From Streptomyces sp. NBC_01231 (GTDB lineage Bacteria > Actinomycetota > Actinomycetes > Streptomycetales > Streptomycetaceae), in the NCBI GenBank assembly GCA_035999765.1, contig CP108521.1:8990001-9054000 (forward strand): a DNA stretch of 64,000 bases, in the 5' to 3' direction. Position numbers and translations under genes: made by a program. The notes beneath the pieces were generated by a model that made no database searches, was not told the DNA's origin, and was given only the letters and a program-made list of their open reading frames with translations. This document shows positions 50,512 through 58,807 of the stretch, piece after piece (the first letter of the stretch is position 1; each line of letters opens with the position of its first letter).

Positions 50512-51347
50512 GGTGGTGTGGTATTGGGATTCGTCATGCGTCCAGCGTCGCTGCCTGCCACCCCTCGGCACCATGGCACGAATGCTAACTTTCGACGGGA
50601 TCACGCCACGCTGCCAGGATGGAGGCAGGAGATCTACGAGTCACCGCCTGACGAGGCGGCGACGCCTCAGGTGTGCTGCTCGGTGCCCAACAGGGCCTTC
50701 GCCGCTCACCGCGGTCACGCCCAGCTGGTCATGGTCGGTGACTCCCCATGCTGCTACCGGGTTGCCAGGCACTGGTGACCGCGAGGCAGGCGGAGTGTCC
50801 ACATACGGTGATTCAGCTCTACAACGCCTGTGGTGCGGCCCGCTCCCGGCCGCAGTTGGACCTGTCGTCCGGCAAGCCCTGCTTATGCGAACTCGCCTCG
50901 CGCGACGACACGCCGTTCGGGTGCCGCGCTGGTCCCCGCGCGCCCCCATCCACAACGGTGTCGGCGTGAGAAACGGCAGGGAGGAGCCAGTCCGGGTTAC
51001 GAGGTGATCTTTGGAAGAGCGTTGAACACGTGGTCTTGCCAGAGGTGGCGCGAGGCTTCCTCCGGGTAGATGGTGCATCGGCTCCGTGTGTCGAGGATGG
51101 GCGTCGGGCGGTGCTCTGTCGTAGGCGGGCCGCCCCGGACGTCGGTACTGGGCTACGACGATAACCGTGGTGTCACTTCTGACCTCATGTAGGCCCAGCA
51201 GGCATCTGGCGCTGGCGCCCAAGGAGGTGCCGCCACCACCGGCCGGGGCATCACCGCATCGTGGGGCAACCCGGGCCTGCATGACGACGAGCTCTACCCA
51301 GCGCTGGGCGTCAACGGGCCGCCCGGTCCATCCCCGAAGGCGGCCAG
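50512..51347. other. Largest gene-free stretch, 836 bp
   Basis: Between the MDR gene start and the 3' end of the LuxR-AAA gene. Open frames on both strands are short, lack ribosome sites and show no domains. I see no repeat or RNA structure to explain it. Confidence 0.5.
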
Positions 51348-54116
51348 TCAGCCCATCAGATGTAGCCCGTCCCCGAAGTCGATGCGCGCGAGGTCGGCGC
51401 GCGAGAGGATACCGAGCTTGGGGAACACATTGGCCAGGTGATGACCCACCGTGCGGGGACTGATCAGCAGCTGTGCCCCGATCTCCCGGTTGGTGAGCCC
51501 CTGCGCAGCCAGCCGTGCGACTCTCAGCTCCTGCGGCGTGAGGACGGCTGTGGTGTCCCGGGCCGGTGCGGAGTCGCGGCGCAGGTGCTGCCCGGTCAGT
51601 TCCTGTTCGGCCCGAGTGCGGGCGAGCAGGGGCGCCGCGTCCAGTCGCCGGAAGATCTCCGCGGCTTCGGCGAGCTGGGTCCGGGCGTCGGTACGACGGC
51701 GGGCCCGCCGCAGCCACTCGCCGAAGAGGAGGCGCGTGCGGGCATAGTTGAAGGGCCGCGACGCGGCTCCGGGGACATCCAGCGCAAGCCGGAACTGCTT
51801 CTCCGCGTCCGCTCCGGAGGCCAGTAGGGCGTGGACGAGGTGCGTTGCGGAGATCGCCCACGCCGCCCCGGTCCGTTCGGCCCACAGCCGCAGCAGCCGC
51901 GCCTGTTCCTCGGCCGTCGCCCGCTGCCCTGCTTGGAGGGCGGCCTCGGCGGTGTCCGGCGCGGCGAGCACGGCGATGGTGGGGTGCGCGGAGTGGTGCC
52001 CGTGCTCGCTCAGCCGGACCAGGCGGTCCAGCGCCTCCTCGGCCCGGCCGGCGAAGAGCGCCGACATACCGAGGTTCCACTCCGCGCCGGCACTGAAGAC
52101 GAGCACCCCACGCGGCACCCATTCCTCGATGAACCGGGCAGCGAAGTCCGCGACGCTCCGCTCATCGCCTCGCGCGGCTGCCAGCCATCCGAGACCGGCG
52201 CGGCACTGCGCGGCCAAGTGGTCGTCGCCGGTCCCCTCGGCCACTTGGAGCCCCTCAAGGGCGTTCGCCTCGGCCGAGGTCCAGGATCCCTGCGCGATGT
52301 CGGGCGCCACGGTCTGGGCCAGCGCCTGGGTCAGGGCAGTGACCTGGTCGGTGTGCCGCAGCGTGTCGATTTCGCGGCGGAGCGCCTCCTGCAGGGCGGA
52401 CTCGATGCCCCAGGCCACAGCCAGCGGTGCCGGTGGCATCAGGAGCCAGGAGCTGCCGCTGAGCCGGGTGAGGATGTCAGCGACGGGGGCCACGGCCTGG
52501 TCGCGGTCATCGGCGCCGTCCGGTTCCTGCGTCCACCATTGGCGCAGCAACGGCAGCAGATCGGCGTTCGGGAAGTTCCCCTGCGGGAGCCGCCGCGCGA
52601 GCCGCTGGAGCGCCTCGCGCTGAAGGGCGCCCCGGCCGGCCGCCCAAGCGGCCCGCAGCGCCATGCTGCCGAGCCTGAACGCCTGCCCGGGATCGGCCAC
52701 GCGTTCCATGTCCCGGGTCAGTTGGCGGCAGGCGGTTTCCAGATCGCCGTTCGCGAACTCGATCAGTCCGCGCAACCCTTGGCTGAGATCGGCGACCGTG
52801 GATGCGGAGGAGGCTTCTTCGGCCTGGTCCAGCATTCTCTGCGCCACATCGACGTGGCCGGCCTCCCAGGCCGCCCTCGCTCCGTTAGCGAGTCGTCTGG
52901 CCGCGTCGTCCGTGGAGGGGGACAGCTTCGCCGCCCGCCGCAGTGCACGCGCCGCCGTGGCACAGCCACCGCGCGCCCAGGACCGCTGGGCCGACTCCTC
53001 CAGCAGCCGGGCCACCTCCTCGTCGGGTCGGCCCGCGGCTTCCACGGCCGCGGCGAGGTGCCAGGGGCGCAGCTCCTCGGCGTTCTCACCGGTCAGCACG
53101 GAGGCGAGCGCGCGATGAACCGTCTGCCGGTCCGCGGCCGGCGCCTCCTCGTAGACCACGGCCCCCATCAGCGGGTGGCGGAAGCGGACGCGACCGTCCG
53201 AGCGCGTGGCGAGCAGACCCGAGTGCATCGCCTCGTCCCACACGCCCATGTAGAGGCCGAGCACAAGTCCGGCCTGGCTCATGGTGTTTCGATCGCTATG
53301 GTCATCGGCGGCGACGACAAGGAGCGCGGTGCGGGCAGGCGCGGACATTCTCTCGATCCGGGCGCGGAAGGCACTGCGCAGACGTGGCCCGACGGCGATG
53401 TGCTCATCGGCGAGAGGGTGCGTCGAGATGTCGCCGGCTGCCACGGACGTGGTCAGCTCCTGGAGTGCGAGGGGATTTCCGGCCGCCGCGCGGACCGTGC
53501 GGCGGATCACTGACTCGTCCGCGCGCGGAGCGACGGCACGGGCGAAGAGCCAGGCGTCCTCGTCACCCAGCTCCCGGACCTCCATGGCCGTCAGTTTCTC
53601 CCAGGGGCCGTCGACGGGGTCGTCGTGTCCGGTGAGGAGCATGACCACGGGCTCGTTGCGCAGTCGGCGCGCGGCGAAGGCCAGGCACTGTGCGGACGGC
53701 CCGTCGAGCCACTGGCCGTCGTCGGCGACGATGAGCACCGGCCGTTCCTTGGCCAGCTCGCCGACGAGCGTCACCACAGCCACACCGATCAGAAACCGAT
53801 CCGCCACATCGTTACTGGTACCGAGCGCCCCGTTCAGGGCCTTGACCTGCGGCTCCGGGAGCGTACTGATCCGCTCCGTCACCGGCCACAGCAACTCGTG
53901 CAGCGCGGCGAAGGCCAGCTCCGACTCCAGACGAGTACCGCGACATCTCAGGATGGTGAAGTCCGCGGCGGCTGACTCAGCCACGTATTCGAGCAGGGCG
54001 GTCTTACCGATGCCGGGGTCACCCCACAACATCATGGTCGCTCCGCATCCCTGACGAGCGCCGTCAAGGATCCGGTCGAGGGCTGCCTGCTCCTGGCGCC
54101 GTCCATACAGGTCCAT
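51348..54116 (-). CDS. LuxR-family AAA regulator (LAL-type)
   Basis: Large ATP-binding transcription activator of 922 residues. N-terminal leader DLYGRRQEQAALDRIL, Walker A in LWGDPGIGKTALLEYV near residues 30-45, Walker B in RPVLIVADDGQWLD near residue 130, a long helical TPR-like middle, and a C-terminal LuxR helix-turn-helix (LTNREIGAQLLISPRTVGHH) at about residues 870-900. ATG at 54116 has no strong ribosome site; the leader AAGCTTTCAAGCAA is conserved with the decayed copy at 25199. Divergent from crotonase 3, which it probably activates through the repeats at 54194-54227. Confidence 0.9.
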   Translation of the reverse strand: MDLYGRRQEQAALDRILDGARQGCGATMMLWGDPGIGKTALLEYVAESAAADFTILRCRGTRLESELAFAALHELLWPVTERISTLPEPQVKALNGALGTSNDVADRFLIGVAVVTLVGELAKERPVLIVADDGQWLDGPSAQCLAFAARRLRNEPVVMLLTGHDDPVDGPWEKLTAMEVRELGDEDAWLFARAVAPRADESVIRRTVRAAAGNPLALQELTTSVAAGDISTHPLADEHIAVGPRLRSAFRARIERMSAPARTALLVVAADDHSDRNTMSQAGLVLGLYMGVWDEAMHSGLLATRSDGRVRFRHPLMGAVVYEEAPAADRQTVHRALASVLTGENAEELRPWHLAAAVEAAGRPDEEVARLLEESAQRSWARGGCATAARALRRAAKLSPSTDDAARRLANGARAAWEAGHVDVAQRMLDQAEEASSASTVADLSQGLRGLIEFANGDLETACRQLTRDMERVADPGQAFRLGSMALRAAWAAGRGALQREALQRLARRLPQGNFPNADLLPLLRQWWTQEPDGADDRDQAVAPVADILTRLSGSSWLLMPPAPLAVAWGIESALQEALRREIDTLRHTDQVTALTQALAQTVAPDIAQGSWTSAEANALEGLQVAEGTGDDHLAAQCRAGLGWLAAARGDERSVADFAARFIEEWVPRGVLVFSAGAEWNLGMSALFAGRAEEALDRLVRLSEHGHHSAHPTIAVLAAPDTAEAALQAGQRATAEEQARLLRLWAERTGAAWAISATHLVHALLASGADAEKQFRLALDVPGAASRPFNYARTRLLFGEWLRRARRRTDARTQLAEAAEIFRRLDAAPLLARTRAEQELTGQHLRRDSAPARDTTAVLTPQELRVARLAAQGLTNREIGAQLLISPRTVGHHLANVFPKLGILSRADLARIDFGDGLHLMG

Positions 54117-54193
54117 TTGCTTGAAAGCTTAATGGGCTGCGACCGCCCGGACCCACGCCGACAACCCGACTTCAACTACACCAGGCCGAATCT

Positions 54194-54227
54194 TGACGGA
54201 CACAGTGACGGACACGGTGACGGATCC
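54194..54227. repeat. Three direct repeats at 12-bp period
   Basis: TGACGGACAC at 54194 and 54206 and TGACGGATCC at 54218. The same element occurs twice at the same spacing in both 318-bp repeats (TGACCGATAC, TGACAGATCC). Probably an activator binding array for the LuxR-AAA protein. Confidence 0.65.
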
Positions 54228-54295
54228 GGTTTCCCCGCTTTCTTCGTAGCGTCGGGCGCGATCAGTGCACGCGCGCCCGACCGCAGGGGGAAGAC

Positions 54296-54540
54296 ATGGT
54301 GACGGCGATCCGGATCGGGAGCGTCGGCAGGACAGTGGCTCAGCCCGTCGTGACGCTCGCCGCGATCGCCGCGGCGGCCACGGATCCGAAACCGAGGCTG
54401 CGCTACACCGCCGTCCCTGCCGGTGGCCGCGTCAGCCCGTTATGCCGCGTCGCCCCGCCCGGCCCTCGGCAATCAGCGCTGCGCACCCAGCCGGCGGCGA
54501 CTGACCCGCTCGTCCGTCAAACCGATCGGGGCCTCGAAGC
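54296..54540 (+). pseudogene. Short-chain dehydrogenase C-terminal remnant
   Basis: The frame from ATG 54296 reads LAAIAAAATDPKPRLRYTAV, matching the C-terminal end of the SDR paralogues (IVTAATDTKPKLRYTAG at 55915), then degenerates. About 60 codons of similarity; the Rossmann domain is gone. Confidence 0.65.
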
Positions 54541-54672
54541 ACAGCAAGGAAAGCCCGACATGACCACGGGTGTGCCAGACCTGGTTCTGGGCGTCGCCCC
54601 TGCCAGTTCAGGACGCCCCGACGAACAACACCCCCCTGGCGAACCGCCAGGATCACCTCTCGGAGCAGAACG

Positions 54673-55506
54673 ATGACGCAACCCAGCACGATCAGCGTGG
54701 AGCGGCTGACACCAGGGATCCGCAAGATCGCGTTCTCGAATCCACCGGTAAACCTCATCGTCGGGGAGACCGTGTCCCGACTGGTCGAAGTCGTCACGGA
54801 GCTGAGCGAGGACCCGCAGGTTCACGTTGTCGTCTTCACCAGCTGTACACCCGGCTACTTCTTCAACCACTTCGATCTCGACCGGGTCGCCGACTTCATG
54901 CCCTCCGATCCGGAGGCGACGCCGCCGTGGATCGATCTCGTCGTACGGCTGTCCACAGCTCCGTTCATCAGTATCGCGGCCATCCGCGGACGGACCCGGG
55001 GCGGTGGGGACGAACTGGCCCTGGCCTGCGATCTGCGCTACGCCAGCCGCGAGCACTCGGTGTTCGGCCAGCCCGAGGTCGGCGGCGGGATTCTCCCCGG
55101 CGGCGGGGGCACAGAACACCTGCCCCGACTCATCGGACGGGATCGGGCACTCGAAGCCATCCTCAGCAGCGATGACTACGACGCCGACACAGCAGAACGC
55201 TACGGATGGGTGACCCGCACCCTCCCTGACGCCGAGCTGGACAGCTTCGTGGACGGTATGGCAATCCGGCTGGCGTCATTCGACAAGGCAGCGCTGGCAG
55301 CCGCCAAGGCTCAGGTCAACCGGGCGACGCTCCCGCCCGATGCCGACCTGCGAGCGGCCTACACGCAATTCCTGAACTCCCTGACCTGGCCAGGGGTCCA
55401 GGCATTCCTGCCCCGGTTCGAGAAGCTCGCTGCCGAAACGGGCCCCGAAGAGCTGGAACTCCGCCTGGGCCACTACCTCGGCATCGCACGTCAGGAGAGC
55501 CGGTGA
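54673..55506 (+). CDS. Enoyl-CoA hydratase/isomerase family protein (crotonase 3)
   Basis: 277 residues. Both active-site glutamates are present (GGDELALACDLRYASRE, FGQPEVGGGILPGGGG), and the first oxyanion segment is FFNHFDL. Near relative of crotonase 2, including the distinct C-terminal end LGHYLGIARQ versus LGEYVGLANQ. ATG at 54673 with GGAG seven bases upstream. Divergent from the LuxR-AAA regulator; this is the intact version of the module that is decayed at 24770-26453. Confidence 0.88.
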   Translation: MTQPSTISVERLTPGIRKIAFSNPPVNLIVGETVSRLVEVVTELSEDPQVHVVVFTSCTPGYFFNHFDLDRVADFMPSDPEATPPWIDLVVRLSTAPFISIAAIRGRTRGGGDELALACDLRYASREHSVFGQPEVGGGILPGGGGTEHLPRLIGRDRALEAILSSDDYDADTAERYGWVTRTLPDAELDSFVDGMAIRLASFDKAALAAAKAQVNRATLPPDADLRAAYTQFLNSLTWPGVQAFLPRFEKLAAETGPEELELRLGHYLGIARQESR

Positions 55507-55857
55507 ACACCGCCTGCGAAGACCCGCTCGCGACCAGCGGATGACGCCTTAGGGATCACCTCCAGCGCCACGATCACGACGGCCTCCACCTGTTCGACAC
55601 CGACGACCGGCGGGCGGCCGGGCCCAGGCTCGTCGACTGGGCCCGGTCGACCTGGCGCTCCGTGTGCCCAAGTCCGAAGTGCTGCGCGAGCACGACACCG
55701 AGGCCGCCATCGACGAGTGTGGCGGGTGATGAGGGGACTGGCGCGGTCTCGGTCACCTGCCCGTCGTCCGCTCGTGGTCTGTCCCGTACCGCACCCTCCC
55801 TTTCCGGATTCTTTCTTGGATCGCCGGACGTGACCGCTTGCCATCGGTCGGCGATAC
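55507..55857. other. Gap of about 350 bp upstream of SDR paralogue 3
   Basis: A minus-strand frame (55491-55844) and plus-strand fragments show no domain. A short plus-strand reading LRDHLQRHDHDGLHLFDTDD suggests a lost gene end but is too short to assign. Confidence 0.4.
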
Positions 55858-55864
55858 TCGTATG

Positions 55865-55882
55865 GTCGTACGAACGTAAGAC
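55865..55882. promoter_or_regulatory. TetR-type operator of SDR paralogue 3
   Basis: GTCGTACGAACGTAAGAC, 32 bases before the ATG, inside the 38-base block 55858-55895 shared with paralogues 1 and 2 in the same orientation relative to the gene. Confidence 0.68.
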
Positions 55883-55914
55883 ATACGAGCGTAATTCAAA
55901 TCAAGGAGTTCGTG

Positions 55915-56730
55915 ATGGCGGCAACTCGGCCGGTGGCGCTCGTGACAGGTGCCTCATCGGGAATCGGCAAGGAGACGGCCCGCGCCTTCGTCGCGGCGGG
56001 TTTCGAGGTGGTCGGAACCGGCCGCAAGACCTCAGGGCTCACCCCGCCCGCCGGTGTGACCTACCTCGATCTCGACGTGGCCAGCGACGACTCGGTCACT
56101 GCCGCGGTCGCCGAGGTGATCGACCGGTTCGGACGCATCGACGTCCTGGTCAACAACGCCGGCATCGGCGCGTCCGGCGCCGTCGAGGAGAACTCCGTCG
56201 CCCAGGCCCAGAACGTCCTGAACATCAACGTCCTCGGCGTCATCCGTATGACGAAGGCCGTCCTGCCGCACATGCGCGCCCAGGGTGGCGGACGCGTCAT
56301 CAACGTCTCGTCCGTCCTGGGCGTCGCTCCCCAGCCCTTCATGGCCCTCTACGTCGCTTCGAAGCACGCCATCGAGGGCTACTCCGAGTCGCTGGACCAC
56401 GAGGTCCGAGAGCACGGCGTCCGGGTCCTGATCATCCAGCCCGCCTACACCAAGACCAGCTTCGACACCAACGCCGCGCAGCCCGACACCCCGCTGCCTC
56501 TGTACGCGGAGCGGCGGCGCGACTTCGACGAGGTGATGGCGCAGGCGATGAAGGACGGCGACGATCCCGCCGTCGTCGCCAAGGTGATCGTCACCGCGGC
56601 CACCGACACGAAGCCCAAGCTGCGCTACACCGCCGGCCCGCTGGCCTCACGCGTCACCAAGGCGCGCCGACTCGTCCCCGCCGGAGTGTTCGACAAGCAG
56701 ATCCGCAAGAACAACCGCCTGCCTGACTGA
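55915..56730 (+). CDS. Short-chain dehydrogenase/reductase, paralogue 3
   Basis: 271 residues, with ALVTGASSGIGKETARAF, VLVNNAGIGASG, NVSSVLGVAPQP and the active-site YVASK. The closest relative in the window is paralogue 1 over the first 40 residues and paralogue 2 at the C-terminus. ATG at 55915 with AAGGAG six bases upstream. NAD(P)-dependent oxidoreductase of unknown substrate under the shared operator. Confidence 0.9.
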   Translation: MAATRPVALVTGASSGIGKETARAFVAAGFEVVGTGRKTSGLTPPAGVTYLDLDVASDDSVTAAVAEVIDRFGRIDVLVNNAGIGASGAVEENSVAQAQNVLNINVLGVIRMTKAVLPHMRAQGGGRVINVSSVLGVAPQPFMALYVASKHAIEGYSESLDHEVREHGVRVLIIQPAYTKTSFDTNAAQPDTPLPLYAERRRDFDEVMAQAMKDGDDPAVVAKVIVTAATDTKPKLRYTAGPLASRVTKARRLVPAGVFDKQIRKNNRLPD

Positions 56731-56871
56731 CACCCCGGTTGGGTGACATCCCGGTCCGACCCAAGGGTGCCAATCCCAACCGAATGCCTGCGATGTACCC
56801 AATATCGCCGGCGTCCCTGATGTCCCCCAAAGTCCAGTGATCAGTCCCTCGTTGTTTTGCCAAGGAGAGTC

Positions 56872-57972
56872 ATGCAGCAGCAACACCAGCACACGGCCCG
56901 GCGCAGTGCATCGAGCGCACGGCGCTTTCTAAATAAGAAGAAGGTCGGCATCGCGCTGGCGGTCACGGCGACGGCGGCCGTACTGGCCTCGGCGCCGTCC
57001 GCGTCCGCGTGGACGGGAGGCTCGTACGGCGGGCACTCGTACGGCGGGTCCGTGGTCACCGACGTACAGACCGCGGCGACGTTCGACTTCGCGGCCGGCG
57101 AGATCCCCGAGAACATCACCGCCAACCCCGACGGCTCGGTGACCCTGTCCATGCTGGGCAGTTGCGCGGTGTGCGAGCGTACCCATGGGCCGGAGCTGAT
57201 GCGTATCTCCGCGTCCGGACAGCGCACGGTGCTCGTCACCGGGCAGGTGGGTGAGGCGATCAGCGGCAACGCCCGTGGCAGTGACGGCACCGTCTACTAC
57301 GCGTTGTGGGCCCCGGGCAACGCGGACCGCAACGGCGTCTACAAGCTGCTCGCGGACGGCAGCCCGCAGCGCGTCGCCGCTCTGCCCGCCGACTCGGGCC
57401 CCAACGGGCTGGCCGTTGACTCAGCCACAGGCACCCTCTACATCGCGGACAGCCTGAAGGGCGTCATCTGGTCCGTTCCGGTCTCGGGCGGATCGGTGAC
57501 CCCGTGGCTGACCGACACCGCCCTCGCGCCGGTGCCCACCGAGGCCCTGCCGATCGGCGCCAACGGGCTCCGCTTCCACAACGGCGCCCTGTGGATCAGC
57601 AACTTCAACAAGGGAACACTGCTGCGCGTACCGATCACCTCCGCGGGCGTGCCCGGCCCGATCCGCCAGGTCGCGGGCGGCCTGCCCAACATCGACGACC
57701 TCAGCTTCCTGACTCCCTGGTCCGATGTGGTGTTCGCCGCGCAGAACGGCTCCTCCTCGAACAACGGCCCGGACAGGGTCGTGGTCATCTACCCCAACGG
57801 CACCTACAAGCCCGTCCTGACCAGCGCGGACGGCCTTGCCTCGCCCTCCGCGACCGCGGTTCGCGGCGACCGCCTGTACGTCACCGACGGCGGGGTCCCC
57901 GAGCCCCACGACCCGAAACTGCAGACCGCCAGGATCAACTTCCCGGCGCTCCTCGCAGGCGCGACCCACTGA
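56872..57972 (+). CDS. Secreted beta-propeller protein (SMP-30/NHL-like)
   Basis: 366 residues. A long, basic Sec-type leader (HTARRSASSARRFLNKKK followed by a hydrophobic run, cleavage expected after SAPSASA) precedes a mature domain with repeated blades such as GPNGLAVDSATGTLYIAD, GANGLRFHNGALWISN and LASPSATAVRGDRLYVTDGG. The repeat type resembles SMP-30/gluconolactonase and NHL propellers, but catalytic metal ligands cannot be assigned by eye. ATG at 56872 with AAGGAG. Followed after 55 bases by TetR paralogue B. Function unknown; extracellular binding or lactonase activity are possibilities. Confidence 0.8.
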   Translation: MQQQHQHTARRSASSARRFLNKKKVGIALAVTATAAVLASAPSASAWTGGSYGGHSYGGSVVTDVQTAATFDFAAGEIPENITANPDGSVTLSMLGSCAVCERTHGPELMRISASGQRTVLVTGQVGEAISGNARGSDGTVYYALWAPGNADRNGVYKLLADGSPQRVAALPADSGPNGLAVDSATGTLYIADSLKGVIWSVPVSGGSVTPWLTDTALAPVPTEALPIGANGLRFHNGALWISNFNKGTLLRVPITSAGVPGPIRQVAGGLPNIDDLSFLTPWSDVVFAAQNGSSSNNGPDRVVVIYPNGTYKPVLTSADGLASPSATAVRGDRLYVTDGGVPEPHDPKLQTARINFPALLAGATH

Positions 57973-58027
57973 CCCGACCAGGACGGCAGCCGGGGCACCC
58001 GCCCCGGCTGCTTGGGAGGAACACATC

Positions 58028-58615
58028 GTGCGGTACACGAAAGAACACAAGCAGGAGACCAAGCAGCGGATCATCGCGACGGCCGGCCGCCGGCTCAAGC
58101 GCGACGGCATCGACGGCTCCGGCGTCGCCACGCTTATGAAGGACGCGGGCCTGACCAACGGCACCTTCTACGCCTACTTCGCCTCCAAGGACGACCTCGT
58201 CGCCACCGCGGTCGCCGACCAACTGCGCGCCCAGCACGCGAACATCGTCGCGCAGGCGGCACCCGGCCGCGCCGGACTCGAACAGATCATTCGCTGGTAC
58301 TTCTCCGCCGAACAGCGCGACACCATCGACGACGGCTGCCCCAACGCCGCCCTCCTCGACGAGATCGCACGCTCCACAGACGCAACCCGGCAGGCCTACA
58401 CGGACGGCGCGCTGCCCCTCATCGACGGCTTCGCCGCCCGCATGGCACCCCACGACCCGCCCTCGGCACGCCTGAAGTCACTCAGCCTCCTCGGCATGAT
58501 GGCCGGCACCCTGCAACTCTCCCGCGCCCTCACCGACCGGCAACTCGCCGACCAACTCCTCGAACAGGGCATCCGCAACGCCCTCGCACTGCTGGACGCC
58601 GAGCAGGACGACTGA
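58028..58615 (+). CDS. TetR-family regulator, paralogue B
   Basis: 195 residues and strongly similar to paralogue A: KRDGIDGSGVATLMKDAGLT in the helix-turn-helix and GCPNAALLDEIARSTDATRQ in the ligand domain. GTG at 58028 with GGGAGGA seven bases upstream. Lies between the secreted propeller gene and the type-B carboxylesterase on the same strand. No copy of the shared palindrome is seen directly upstream. Confidence 0.9.
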   Translation: MRYTKEHKQETKQRIIATAGRRLKRDGIDGSGVATLMKDAGLTNGTFYAYFASKDDLVATAVADQLRAQHANIVAQAAPGRAGLEQIIRWYFSAEQRDTIDDGCPNAALLDEIARSTDATRQAYTDGALPLIDGFAARMAPHDPPSARLKSLSLLGMMAGTLQLSRALTDRQLADQLLEQGIRNALALLDAEQDD

Positions 58616-58807
58616 TCGCTGCAGTCGGTGACCGGCCGGGGCTCCTCTCCCCCCACCCACAGGGGAGCCAGGCCTGCTCAAGCGCTGCCAATGCAGTGGC
58701 CTGCAGCAACCGGAGCAGTACACGGCTGCTACCGCACAACGCCGACGGCGGCGGATCACCACGCTCCCGGCAGTACCGCCAGCCCACCGTCTCCAGAGGA
58801 GCCTTCC

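Larger units (their letters stand above)
54117..54672. other. LuxR/crotonase 3 intergenic region, 556 bp
   Basis: Contains the tandem TGACGGA repeats, a stretch aligned with the 318-bp repeats (GTAGCGTC followed by a gap and an ATG in the same place) and an SDR remnant. No intact gene. Confidence 0.6.

Noticed and set aside
51831..53513. 560-codon plus-strand frame inside the LuxR-AAA gene
   Set aside because: Antisense of a coding region with clear Walker and HTH motifs.
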